This document shows, one piece after another, positions 8,121-16,606 of a DNA stretch of 64,000 bases (position 1 is the stretch's first letter; every line of letters begins with the position of its first letter). A model generated the notes under the pieces. It saw nothing but the letters and a program-made list of their open reading frames with translations, did no database searches and had not been told where the DNA came from. This DNA is from Tritonibacter mobilis (GTDB lineage Bacteria > Pseudomonadota > Alphaproteobacteria > Rhodobacterales > Rhodobacteraceae). The translations under genes were made by a program, and so were the position numbers. The DNA is taken from positions 186,001-250,000 of the forward strand of contig NZ_LNWY01000003.1 of NCBI RefSeq assembly GCF_001681715.1. The letters are read 5' to 3'.

Positions 8121-10316
8121 TCAGCCCTCGATGCGGCTCAGATCAGCCACTTGACCGCAGACCTTGCGGATCTGGCTCAGCAGGTTCAGCCGGTTGCGGC
8201 GCACCACCTGATTGTCGGAATTGACCTGCACCGCCTCAAAGAAGGCATCCACCGGCGCGCGCAATGCGGCCATGCCGCCCATGGCGGCCGCGAAATCCTC
8301 GGCCTCGATGGCCGAGGAGATCGCTCCCTCGTTTGCGGCAAGCGCATCAAACAGGGCAGCCTCTGCCGCATCCTCGATGAATTTCTTGTCGGCCCCGTAG
8401 GAATATTCGACCCCATCCTTTTCCTCGGCCTGCGACAGGATGTTGTTGGCGCGCTTGAACCCTTGCAGCAGGTTCTCGCCATCCTCCGACGACATGAACA
8501 CCTCCAGCGCGCGGGCCCGTTTCACCAAGAGCGTCAGGTCGTCATTGCCCTCCATCGCAATACAGGCGTCGATCACATCATGACGAATACCCTGATCGCG
8601 CAGGAAGACCTTTAGGCGGTCGTGGAAGAAGGAGAGGAGGTCGGGCAAAACCTGCGAAAAGAAAATATTCTTAGCTTTGCTAAACTGGTCATCATCATTC
8701 TCGGCTGATGCAACGGCTTTCATATAGCGTTCTTTAGGAAGATGTTTAGCACCGACAAAGAGTTCAAACGGTAGCTTTTCTGCATGAACCTTGGCCGCAA
8801 TCTGAAGCACACCTTCCAAACCGCCGCGCACATCATTCTCCAGCACCAGCCGGATCACTCCCAACGCCGCGCGGCGCAGCGCGTAGGGGTCTTTCGACCC
8901 GGTGGGCTTTTCATCAATCGCCCAGAACCCGGTGAGCGTGTCGATCTTGTCGGCCAGTGCCACCGCGACCGAGACTGGCTCTGTCGGCACCTCATCGCTG
9001 GGGCCCAGTGGCGAATAATGCAGCTGACAGGCATTGGCGACCTCTTGCGGCAGCCCGGCGGCCTGAGCGTAATAGCGCCCCATCAGGCCTTGCAGTTCGG
9101 GGAACTCATAGACCATCTCGGAGCTGAGGTCCGCTTTGGCGACCTTCGCCGCCTGTTCCGCCAGATCCGCATCCGCGCCTACAACGGGGGCGATTTCGCG
9201 CGCCAGCGCCGCGATCCGGTCGATGCGCGCGGCTTGGGTTCCGAGTTTGTTGTGGAACGTCACATTGCCAAGGCTTTCCAGCCAGCCTTCCATGCCGACT
9301 TCGGATTTCGCGATGCGCAGGTCGTTCTCCCAGAAGAACTTCGCATCCGCCAGACGCGCGCTCAGCACCTTTTGGTTGCCCGCCAGAATGGTGGCACCAT
9401 TGTCGGCGGTTTCGCGGTTGGCCACGGTGATGAACTTCTCGATCCGCCCGGTCTTGGGGTTCTTTACTGAGAAGAACTTCTGATGTTCCTTCATGGAGGT
9501 TTGCAGCACCTCCGGCGGCAGGTCGAGGAACTCCGCATCAATCGAGCCCATCAGGACCACCGGCCATTCCACCAGCCCCGCAACCTCAGCCAGAAGGCCC
9601 TTGTCGTCCACCACTTCAAGGCCCGACGCAAAGGCCTGATTGGTGGCATCTTGCCAGATCGCCGCCTCGCGTTCCTTTGGGTCGAGCACCACAAAGGCGC
9701 GTTTCAGCTTGGCGGCGTAATCCTCAAAGCTGGTGACAGAAATCCGCGCCGGGGCCATGAAGCGATGACCCCAAGTTGCATCGCCGGATGTGATGCCGTC
9801 GATATCCAGCGGCACCACCTCGCTGCCGTCTTCGCGCGTCAGCACGCACAGGATCGAATGCAGAGGCCGCACCCAGCGCAAAGACCCTGCACCCCAGCGC
9901 ATGGATTTGGGCCATGGGAAGTTGCGAATGGTGTCTTCCAGCACCTCGGCGATGATCTCTGCCGCCGGGCGCCCCGGTTTCTCAATGATTGCAAAATAGA
10001 CCGCCCCCTTGGGGGTGTCGCGCTCCTCAAGCTGATCGCGGCTCAGACCTGCACCGCGCAAAAAGCCCTCAATCGCCTTGTCGGGCGCGCCTACTTTGGG
10101 GCCTTTGCGCTCTTCGCGCACGGTGGGGGAATGATCCAAGAGCCCCTCAATGGCCAGTGTCAGGCGGCGCGGCGTGGTCAGCGCATGTGCGCCGGCATAG
10201 GTCAGACCCGCCTCGACCAGACCGTCGGTCATCCGCTTCTTCAAATCTTCGCCCGCGCGCGCCTGCATGCGGGCGGGGATTTCCTCGGAGAAAAGTTCGA
10301 TCAGAAGATCAGCCAT
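8121..10316 (-). CDS. glyS: Glycyl-tRNA synthetase beta subunit
   Basis: Forms the alpha2-beta2 bacterial glycyl-tRNA synthetase with GlyQ; the beta subunit carries HD-like and anticodon-binding regions. The N terminus MADLLIELFSEEIPARMQ and the C-terminal SDNQVVRRNRLNLLSQIR are diagnostic. At 731 aa it is longer than the E. coli protein (about 690). The additional length includes a segment around 8640-8820 (HAEKLPFELFVGAKHLPKE and following residues) encoded by clearly AT-richer DNA than the rest of the gene. It is the last gene of a leftward group with glyQ and a small membrane protein gene; a terminator follows. Confidence 0.96.
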   Translation of the reverse strand: MADLLIELFSEEIPARMQARAGEDLKKRMTDGLVEAGLTYAGAHALTTPRRLTLAIEGLLDHSPTVREERKGPKVGAPDKAIEGFLRGAGLSRDQLEERDTPKGAVYFAIIEKPGRPAAEIIAEVLEDTIRNFPWPKSMRWGAGSLRWVRPLHSILCVLTREDGSEVVPLDIDGITSGDATWGHRFMAPARISVTSFEDYAAKLKRAFVVLDPKEREAAIWQDATNQAFASGLEVVDDKGLLAEVAGLVEWPVVLMGSIDAEFLDLPPEVLQTSMKEHQKFFSVKNPKTGRIEKFITVANRETADNGATILAGNQKVLSARLADAKFFWENDLRIAKSEVGMEGWLESLGNVTFHNKLGTQAARIDRIAALAREIAPVVGADADLAEQAAKVAKADLSSEMVYEFPELQGLMGRYYAQAAGLPQEVANACQLHYSPLGPSDEVPTEPVSVAVALADKIDTLTGFWAIDEKPTGSKDPYALRRAALGVIRLVLENDVRGGLEGVLQIAAKVHAEKLPFELFVGAKHLPKERYMKAVASAENDDDQFSKAKNIFFSQVLPDLLSFFHDRLKVFLRDQGIRHDVIDACIAMEGNDDLTLLVKRARALEVFMSSEDGENLLQGFKRANNILSQAEEKDGVEYSYGADKKFIEDAAEAALFDALAANEGAISSAIEAEDFAAAMGGMAALRAPVDAFFEAVQVNSDNQVVRRNRLNLLSQIRKVCGQVADLSRIEG
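8641..8820 (-). other. AT-rich block inside glyS
   Basis: By hand count, 78 of 180 bases are G or C (about 43%), against more than 60% in the neighbouring glyS sequence. The frame is unbroken. Codons here use TTA, AAA, GCT and TTT, which are rare elsewhere in the gene. The block encodes a variable insert preceding the conserved DRLKVFLRDQGIRHD region. Confidence 0.6.
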
Positions 10317-10392
10317 TACGAGTCCTCAACGGTTCGGATCTGCCGTGCGTTCACGGCAATAAGGGATGTGGCAACAGACGCGCCTGCGCCCG

Positions 10393-10920
10393 TCAGTTGG
10401 TTTGCGGCCGCTTGGGGCATTCCTCGCCCACAATGGTGCCGTCATAGGCCTTTTCGCCACAGTTGTTCAGTTCGTGCCAGACGTAACCCCGGCCATCCTC
10501 AGTGATGGCCACGATACGGTCGACACCAAATTCGATGTTCTTTTCAGAGATAAACGCCGTCGCCTGCCCGTCATGCAATGCCTGCCCGATGGTATTGGCG
10601 TCAAAGCAATCAAACCAGTTTGGCGCATTACGCGGCTCACGCGCGTCAGACAGTTGATAGAGCTGCGCCACCTCCGCCGGTTTCAGCGGCGTGGTGAAAC
10701 AGGCGCGATAGCGGATCGGAGAGCTATCGGCATCAATGGCCTGAAAGTTTCCATAGGCGATGGGTTCCGGCGTTTCGCCTCCGATCGGCAACAACACGAC
10801 ATCCTGCCCGGGTTTTTCAACGACATCGTCATAAAAGCCGTAGACCTGCAGGTAGTACATCGCGATCCCTGCCACGAGGCCAGAGACGATGAGAATGATC
10901 GACAGGATTTTACCGGTCAT
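10393..10920 (-). CDS. Small membrane-anchored protein between glyQ and glyS (DUF6446-like)
   Basis: A 175-aa protein with one N-terminal transmembrane helix (about residues 5-27) and a short cytoplasmic tip, so most of it should lie in the periplasm. The soluble part includes YRACFTTPLKPAEVAQLYQL, a DCFDA segment and a conserved-looking WHELNNCGEKAYDG near the end. I recognise it only as the uncharacterised protein that sits between the two glycyl-tRNA synthetase genes in Rhodobacteraceae; no function is known to me. It lies 22 bp downstream of glyQ and 76 bp upstream of glyS, so it is almost certainly in their operon. Confidence 0.82.
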   Translation of the reverse strand: MTGKILSIILIVSGLVAGIAMYYLQVYGFYDDVVEKPGQDVVLLPIGGETPEPIAYGNFQAIDADSSPIRYRACFTTPLKPAEVAQLYQLSDAREPRNAPNWFDCFDANTIGQALHDGQATAFISEKNIEFGVDRIVAITEDGRGYVWHELNNCGEKAYDGTIVGEECPKRPQTN

Positions 10921-10942
10921 ATCAGATGCTCCCTTGCGCCGC

Positions 10943-11893
10943 TCAAGCCGCTGTTTCGCCCGCTGTCTCGCCGGTATGCCCGCCCGCTTCGGTCAACACA
11001 AAGGCATCGGCGCATTGTTTAGCCAGCGTGCGCACGCGCCCGATGTAGGCCTGACGCTCGGTCACAGAGATCACACCGCGCGCATCCAAGAGGTTAAAGA
11101 TATGCGAAGCCTTGATGCACTGGTCATAGGCCGGATGCGCCATGATGATGCGCTTGCCGGTTTTGGGGTCCATATGCTCTTGGGCGAGGATCGCGGCACA
11201 TTCGGCCTCGGCCTCCTCGAAATGACGCAAGAGCACCTCGGTATTGGCCACGTCAAAGTTCCAGCGCGCGTATTCTTCTTCGGTCTGCTTGAAGATATCG
11301 CCATAGCTCAGCGGTTGTGGCGACTGCGGATCGTTGAAGGGCATATCCATCACGTGATCAATGCCGAGGATATACATCGCCAGACGTTCCAGACCGTAGG
11401 TCAGCTCGCCCGAGACCGGGTGGCAATCATGGCCGCCAACCTGCTGGAAATAAGTGAACTGGCTGACTTCCATACCGTCGCACCAGACTTCCCAGCCCAG
11501 CCCCCAGGCGCCAAGCGTCGGGCTTTCCCAGTCGTCTTCGACGAAGCGGATGTCGTGCAGCTCCATATCGACGCCGATGGCCTCCAGCGAGCCGAGATAG
11601 AGCTCCTGCAGGTCGGGCGGGCTGGGTTTGATCAGCACCTGATACTGGTAGTAATGCTGCAAGCGGTTCGGGTTTTCACCGTAGCGCCCGTCCGTGGGGC
11701 GGCGCGAGGGCTGCACGTAGGCTGCGGCCCATGCGTTGGAGCCAAGCGAGCGCAGCGTGGTTGCCGGGTGAAAGGTGCCCGCGCCCACTTCCATATCGTA
11801 GGGCTGCAGGATGGCGCAGCCCTTGGAGGCCCAATAGGTCTGCAAACGCAGGATGATCTCCTGAAACGAACGCGGGGCTGTGGTCTGGGTCAT
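10943..11893 (-). CDS. glyQ: Glycyl-tRNA synthetase alpha subunit
   Basis: The class II catalytic subunit that activates glycine and charges tRNA-Gly together with GlyS. The 316-aa sequence has the diagnostic [20 protein letters not shown] (residues 17-36), the [21 protein letters not shown] region and motif 3-like [11 protein letters not shown]. It is slightly longer than E. coli GlyQ (303 aa) because of a short Ala/Thr-rich C-terminal tail. It is the first gene of the leftward operon, and a 297-bp divergent intergenic region separates it from the secreted pseudoprotease gene; promoters for both directions should lie there. Confidence 0.97.
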   Translation of the reverse strand: MTQTTAPRSFQEIILRLQTYWASKGCAILQPYDMEVGAGTFHPATTLRSLGSNAWAAAYVQPSRRPTDGRYGENPNRLQHYYQYQVLIKPSPPDLQELYLGSLEAIGVDMELHDIRFVEDDWESPTLGAWGLGWEVWCDGMEVSQFTYFQQVGGHDCHPVSGELTYGLERLAMYILGIDHVMDMPFNDPQSPQPLSYGDIFKQTEEEYARWNFDVANTEVLLRHFEEAEAECAAILAQEHMDPKTGKRIIMAHPAYDQCIKASHIFNLLDARGVISVTERQAYIGRVRTLAKQCADAFVLTEAGGHTGETAGETAA

Positions 11894-12190
11894 GTCTCTT
11901 CCCCTCTAGGGCATCGGCGCGCCCGCCTTATGAGAGCCACCGGAAGCCCACACAGACGGTGCAATGTTCGACCGTCTTCCTATGCAAGCCCCCCGGCGGG
12001 GTCAACGGCCCCGTGCGTTGCAAACCCCGGCGAGACCGCAGACAGGGGGAAAATTCGCGTCGAAGTGTCGAAGATGAGAAACAGATGCATATAACACGCA
12101 GATGTGCGGATTCTCGCCGTTTCCTTTTGGGACACAAAATGGTTACCTGCGCGGCGAACAAAATCCGTTTCTTCGTACAGAGGATTAGCA

Positions 12191-13966
12191 ATGAAGAACC
12201 TATTTGCCTCGGTGTTGTGGGCATTGATCCTGTGCTTTGCGGCGCTTCCGGGCGTCTCACAGGCGCAGCAATCCAATGCCGGAGGCGTCTGGATTCAGGT
12301 CGCCGCCCGCCCGTCGCTGAGCGAAGCGCAGGAAGAGGCACGTGATTTCGCCGCCCGCCTTCCCGATGTGTCAGGATATGCGCTTGGCGGGGGCTGGTAT
12401 GGCATCGTCATCGGCCCCTATGCACGCTCTGACGCCGAACAAGTGCTGCGTGTCTACCGCGCTGAGGGCCAGATCCCGCGTGACAGTTTCATCACCTTCA
12501 CAAGCAACCTGCGCACCCGCTTTTATCCTGTAGGAGTCGAGTCGGAAGGAACGGCCCCGGTGCCGCTGGCGGATTCCGAGGTTGAGGCCGCCCCCGCAGA
12601 GGATGCTGCTTCCGACGTCACCCCAGACGTCGCAGTGGCTGATGAAACCCCGGCTCAGGCGCGCCAAAGCGAACGCGCCCTCACCCGCGAAGAGCGCATG
12701 GACCTGCAAATCGCGCTGAAAGCGGCAGGGTTTTACAACTCTGGCATCGATGGCGCTTTTGGTCGTGGCACCCGCGCGTCCATGTCTGATTGGCAAGTGG
12801 CACGCGGCTATGAGGCGACCGGTGTTTTGACCACCGGCCAACGCAAAGCGCTTATGGATGAATATAACGCACCGCTGATTTCCACCGGCATGGCGTCATA
12901 TACCGACGAAGCCGCAGGCATCTCGCTGGATCTGCCGTTGAACGAAGTGGCGTTCAGCCGCTACGAGCCGCCTTTTGCGCATTTTGAGTCCTCTGGCGAT
13001 CTTGGTGCGCGTGTGCTGCTGATTTCGCAGCCCGGCGACCGCCGCACGCTCTATGGTCTTTATGACATTATGCAGACGCTGGCGATCATGCCGCTCGCAG
13101 GTCCGCGCGAACGCACTGGCGACCGCTTCACCCTCGAAGGGCGCGACAGCAAGGTGGTCACGTATGCAGAGGCACGCCTGATTGATGGGGAGATCAAAGG
13201 CTTTACCCTTGTGTGGCCCACCGGGGATGAGGCGCGCCGCACCCGTGTACTGGCTGCCATGCAAGAGAGCTTTACCCGTCTGGACAATGTGCTCGACCCG
13301 GCTGCAGGCATGGATGATGCACAATCCATCGATCTGGTCTCGGGTCTGGAAATCCGCAAACCGCGCCTGTCGCGCTCGGGCTTCTTTGTGTCGGGCGACG
13401 GTGTGGTTGTGACCACCGCAGATGTGGTGAACAGCTGCGGCAGCATCACCGTGGATCGCGACGTAACCGCCGAAGTGCTGCTAAGCGATAGCGAGGCGGG
13501 CATTGCAGTGCTGAAACCGACCGAAGCACTTGCGCCAATGGCAACCGCACCGCTTGCCTCCACCGCGCCGCGCCTGCGCAGCGCGCTTGCGGTTTCTGGC
13601 TACTCCTACGGCGGTGTTCTCGGCGCGCCGAGCCTCACTTGGGGCGCGCTCAGTGACCTCAAGGGCTTGCAGGGTGAGGACTATCTGGCCCGTCTGGAAC
13701 TCGCCGCTCAGCCCGGTGATGCCGGTGGTCCGCTTTTGGACAAGGACGGCACGGTGCATGGCATGCTGTTGCCCGTTGTGACCGATGGTCCGACATTGCC
13801 CGAAGGCGTGCGGTTTGCGCTCAAAGGTGAGGTGATCCGTATGGCCCTTGAAAAAGCGGGCGTCGGCCTGCCCGCGACAGAAGCCTCCGCCACTGGCGAG
13901 ATGCCATTGTCGCTACTGCAAAAAGAGGCCACCGGCCTTACGACGCTGGTCAGCTGCTGGGACTAA
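12191..13966 (+). CDS. Secreted SPOR-like / peptidoglycan-binding / HtrA-like pseudoprotease
   Basis: A 591-aa exported protein: signal peptide 1-26 (cleavage after SQAQ), a SPOR-like repeat region 29-113 (GGVWIQVAARPSLSEA, GIVIGPYARSDAEQV), an acidic Ala/Pro linker, a PG_binding_1 domain 163-226 (LQIALKAAGFYNSGIDGAFG) and a trypsin-like fold about 395-555. In that fold the positions of the serine protease triad are all changed: TTADVV has Asp411 where HtrA has the His of TNAHVV, AGIAVLK has Gly437 in place of Asp, and GDAGGP has Ala511 in place of the nucleophilic Ser. It should therefore not cleave by the usual mechanism; binding of septal or lateral peptidoglycan is the inferred role. ATG at 12191 gives the clean signal peptide. 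Confidence 0.85.
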   Translation: MKNLFASVLWALILCFAALPGVSQAQQSNAGGVWIQVAARPSLSEAQEEARDFAARLPDVSGYALGGGWYGIVIGPYARSDAEQVLRVYRAEGQIPRDSFITFTSNLRTRFYPVGVESEGTAPVPLADSEVEAAPAEDAASDVTPDVAVADETPAQARQSERALTREERMDLQIALKAAGFYNSGIDGAFGRGTRASMSDWQVARGYEATGVLTTGQRKALMDEYNAPLISTGMASYTDEAAGISLDLPLNEVAFSRYEPPFAHFESSGDLGARVLLISQPGDRRTLYGLYDIMQTLAIMPLAGPRERTGDRFTLEGRDSKVVTYAEARLIDGEIKGFTLVWPTGDEARRTRVLAAMQESFTRLDNVLDPAAGMDDAQSIDLVSGLEIRKPRLSRSGFFVSGDGVVVTTADVVNSCGSITVDRDVTAEVLLSDSEAGIAVLKPTEALAPMATAPLASTAPRLRSALAVSGYSYGGVLGAPSLTWGALSDLKGLQGEDYLARLELAAQPGDAGGPLLDKDGTVHGMLLPVVTDGPTLPEGVRFALKGEVIRMALEKAGVGLPATEASATGEMPLSLLQKEATGLTTLVSCWD

Positions 13967-13989
13967 GACCTCCCACACCCCGAACATCA

Positions 13990-14021
13990 AAAGGCTCCCG
14001 AAGATCACTTCGGGAGCCTTT
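13990..14021. terminator. Bidirectional rho-independent terminator
   Basis: A perfect 14-bp stem (AAAGGCTCCCGAAG / CTTCGGGAGCCTTT) with loop ATCA lies between the convergent pseudoprotease and rpiB genes. A T-rich tail follows on both strands, so it can end both transcripts. Confidence 0.88.
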
Positions 14022-14022
14022 G

Positions 14023-14047
14023 TTTTAAGGCCGGGTTTTAAGGCCGG
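14023..14047. repeat. 13-bp tandem duplication
   Basis: TTTTAAGGCCGG occurs twice, separated by one G, directly after the terminator stem. It looks like a simple local duplication; no function is evident. Confidence 0.6.
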
Positions 14048-14083
14048 ATCACATGTGTACGTGACCCGGATCTGAACCTGTCA

Positions 14084-14533
14084 TCAGCCTTCGATTGCGG
14101 AAATCATATCGACACGGGTGCCGTGACGACCGCCCTCAAACTCAGTGTTGAGGAAAGCATCAACGATTTCCAGCGCCAGCCCTTCGCCCACGACACGCGC
14201 CCCGATCGACAGCATATTGGCGTCATTATGGGCGCGGATCATCTGGGCGGAGAATGTATCAGAGCAGACACCGCAGCGGATGCCTTTGACCTTGTTGGCG
14301 GCCATCATGATGCCTTGCCCGGTCCCGCACAGCAAAATGCCCAAGTCGCTTTCACCTGCCGCCACGTGACGCGCGGCAGCTTCACCGTGTTTGGGGTAAT
14401 GGGTGCTCTCCGGCGTGGTGGGGCCAAGGTCGGTCACGCTATAGCCGCGTGCCTCGATATGTTTGGCGATGGTTTGACGCAGCTCGATGGCGGCGTGATC
14501 ACTGGAAAGAACGATGCGTTTGCTGGCAGTCAT
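14084..14533 (-). CDS. rpiB: Ribose-5-phosphate isomerase B
   Basis: Interconverts ribose-5-phosphate and ribulose-5-phosphate in the pentose phosphate pathway. The 149-aa protein matches the RpiB/LacAB family: IVLSSDHAAIELR at 7-19, the active-site Cys69 in ILLCGTGQG and RAHNDANMLSIGAR. The frame is open a little further upstream, but the ATG at 14533 gives the family-typical N terminus. The gene is monocistronic or follows the SDR gene, 119 bp upstream on the same strand. Confidence 0.95.
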   Translation of the reverse strand: MTASKRIVLSSDHAAIELRQTIAKHIEARGYSVTDLGPTTPESTHYPKHGEAAARHVAAGESDLGILLCGTGQGIMMAANKVKGIRCGVCSDTFSAQMIRAHNDANMLSIGARVVGEGLALEIVDAFLNTEFEGGRHGTRVDMISAIEG

Positions 14534-14652
14534 GATGCGGTCATCCCGTTTCCCGGCCCGGATCATTGGGCCGGTGGTGGTGGATCAGAGGGGGTTCGCC
14601 CCGCACATAGCGGGTTTTGCCTTGATCGCAAAGACCCCGCATGACCGCATCC

Positions 14653-15294
14653 TCAGTAGGCGTGGACCTGACCGTCCCAAGTATGGAAACACCCCGTGGT
14701 GTCGAGCGACAGGACGTCAAATTCATTGATCAGCCCCAAGGCGCATTCCTGCACCGAGATATCGCCGTCCTGCCCCCCCATATCGGTGCGCACCCAGCCG
14801 GGATGATAGATCCCAACCGCGATACCTTCGGGTTTGAGGTCGGTTGCAAGGTTGCGCCCGATATTGAGCGCTGCCGCCTTTGAGGCGCGATAGGCATAAG
14901 ATCCCCCCGGCGCGCGGGCATGGCTGGCCATCTGCGAAGAGATAATCGCGATCTTCGGGGCCTCAGCGAGTTTCAGGTTTGGCAGCATCGCCTGCACGGT
15001 CAGGAACACACCGGTCACATTCACCGCCAGAGATTTCGCCCAAACCTCAGCGGTATAGTCCTTCAGCGCCATGGATTTATCGAGGTAGACGCCTGCATTA
15101 CAGATCAGCAGATCAACCGGATCGCCTTTGATCTGCGCCGCAAAGCGCGCTTGCTGGCCCGGATCACTCACATCAAGCCGCGTACCCGAGGAATGATCGC
15201 GCGAGGTGCCGGTCACCCGGTCTCCACGCTCAGTCAGCCGTGCTTTCAGCTCGCGTCCGATACCGCGGCTGCTGCCTGTCACCACCACATGCAT
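14653..15294 (-). CDS. Short-chain dehydrogenase/reductase
   Basis: A 213-aa classical SDR with the NAD(P)-binding TGSSRGIG at 6-13, the CNAG motif, an active-site Ser in AIISSQMAS and YRASK for the Tyr/Lys pair. A basic SSRG in the glycine-rich loop fits NADPH use. It is short for the family (250 aa is common), mainly because the C-terminal substrate lid is reduced. The substrate is not readable. It starts with ATG at 15294 and precedes rpiB on the same strand. Confidence 0.9.
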   Translation of the reverse strand: MHVVVTGSSRGIGRELKARLTERGDRVTGTSRDHSSGTRLDVSDPGQQARFAAQIKGDPVDLLICNAGVYLDKSMALKDYTAEVWAKSLAVNVTGVFLTVQAMLPNLKLAEAPKIAIISSQMASHARAPGGSYAYRASKAAALNIGRNLATDLKPEGIAVGIYHPGWVRTDMGGQDGDISVQECALGLINEFDVLSLDTTGCFHTWDGQVHAY

Positions 15295-15369
15295 TGGCGG
15301 TCTCCTTCCTGTCTGCTCTGCCTGCTCCTATCCGCAACCGGTCCCAGCGAGTCGCAAGATAGGTCTGCC

Positions 15370-15858
15370 TTAGTTGGTCTTGCGTGTGGGCGCAAAGGGC
15401 AAGGGCAAAACCGGCACGCCTTCTTCGAGAAGCGCTTTTGCCTCTTCCGGCTTTGCCTCGCCATGGATCGAGCGCGTGGGCGCATCACCCAGATGCATCT
15501 CGCGCGCCTGTTTCACGAAATCCTTGCCGACGTAGTCTGAGTTCGCCTCGACCTGTTTTTTGAGCGCAGAAATCGCCGCTTCCAATTCATTCGATGGTGT
15601 CGAAAGCGATGTCGGGGCCGGCGCGACCTGTTTCGGTGCAGCTGGCACAGTGTCAGGTGAAGTTTCTGACGCGGGGGCAGCGGCCGCTTTGCGACCGGGG
15701 CGCACTCTGGGCGCCATCAGGGCCTTTTCCACCTTGGTGGATCCACAATGGGTACAGGCAACCATGCCTGTGCCTAAAAGCTTCTCGTAGGCCTCTGCCG
15801 ATTGGAACCAGCTTTCAAAGCCATGTCCTTCAGCGCATTTCAGTGCATAACGTATCAT
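15370..15858 (-). CDS. DUF1178 family protein
   Basis: A 162-aa protein of the DUF1178 family, found widely in alpha- and betaproteobacteria without a known function. It begins MIRYALKCAEGHGFESWF and has a pair of Cys residues spaced CTHCG near 35-38 which, with Cys8, look like a small zinc ribbon. The middle is an Ala/Pro-rich linker, and the C-terminal part includes YVGKDFVKQAREMHLGD, conserved in the family. The gene is probably transcribed alone or with the downstream SDR gene. Confidence 0.88.
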   Translation of the reverse strand: MIRYALKCAEGHGFESWFQSAEAYEKLLGTGMVACTHCGSTKVEKALMAPRVRPGRKAAAAPASETSPDTVPAAPKQVAPAPTSLSTPSNELEAAISALKKQVEANSDYVGKDFVKQAREMHLGDAPTRSIHGEAKPEEAKALLEEGVPVLPLPFAPTRKTN

Positions 15859-15945
15859 TTTTTGTCTCGTGCTCAGAGGCGACGATTAAATACGGCTGGG
15901 CGAGGTTTGCAAGGGTGGCCGTGCCCGGAACCAGCCGCCCCGTCA

Positions 15946-16407
15946 TTACAGGCCCTTTGGCGAGAATGAACGCAGCAAGGCCGCCAATTCTGGCTCGGCC
16001 ACTTGTTTCGCTGCGCGGCTCAACGACATCCACACCCGCAAGCGGTCTTCGCGTTCGGGAAAACGATCCGCGAGCTTGTGCACCTTCAGGGCAAAAACAT
16101 CCACCCGACAGCGCAAATTTGGTGCGGCTTCGCGCACCTTGTCATAGGTAAACCGACCGATTGGCATGTCCAGCGTCTCTCCTGTGACGCCCGCCTCTTC
16201 CCATGCCTCGACACCAGCCGCCTGGGCCGCTGATTTCCCCTCCATCGGCCAGCCTTTTGGGATGATCCAGCGCCGTGTCCGCCGAGATGTGACAAGCAAC
16301 ACTTTGACCCGCCCCTTGGCGGTGATCCGATAACACAGTGCCCCGACCTGCTGGTGCAGGGCCTGCTGCTCGCCTTGCGGCCTGACTGCTTCCAAGACCT
16401 CTGACAT
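15946..16407 (-). CDS. Nudix hydrolase, diphosphoinositol/diadenosine polyphosphate type
   Basis: A 153-aa protein with a Nudix fold. IIPKGWPMEGK followed by GVEAWEEAGVTG (about residues 44-74) matches the Nudix box with the metal-binding EE pair kept; the usual Arg before the first Glu is Val, a variation seen in this subfamily. Such proteins hydrolyse nucleoside diphosphate derivatives such as ApnA or inositol pyrophosphates. The ATG at 16407 is preferred over an upstream in-frame codon because it lies just before the conserved region and fits family length. A TTAACCAT element lies about 80 bp upstream. Confidence 0.88.
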   Translation of the reverse strand: MSEVLEAVRPQGEQQALHQQVGALCYRITAKGRVKVLLVTSRRTRRWIIPKGWPMEGKSAAQAAGVEAWEEAGVTGETLDMPIGRFTYDKVREAAPNLRCRVDVFALKVHKLADRFPEREDRLRVWMSLSRAAKQVAEPELAALLRSFSPKGL

Positions 16408-16489
16408 GGGTCTCCTGCCTTTATACTCTTTAAAATCGCGGCCCAAACACGGGCCAACCAAATAACACGCGCCTCAAGATTGCGAAAAA

Positions 16490-16497
16490 ATGGTTAA
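16490..16497 (-). promoter_or_regulatory. TTAACCAT element, possible CtrA half-site
   Basis: TTAACCAT on the minus strand lies about 80 bp upstream of the Nudix start in an A-rich stretch. The same octamer occurs twice upstream of the glycosyltransferase gene. TTAACCAT-like half-sites have been associated with the cell-cycle regulator CtrA in alphaproteobacteria; regulation here is inference. Confidence 0.3.
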
Positions 16498-16606
16498 CAT
16501 TCCTTTTACCCCTCTTCACCGTTCAATCCAGAGGAGCAAAGGTTATGGGCGTTTTGATGCCGGTCGGCGGGTACGATCACGATACCGCGTCGTTCGGGAT
16601 ACGCTC

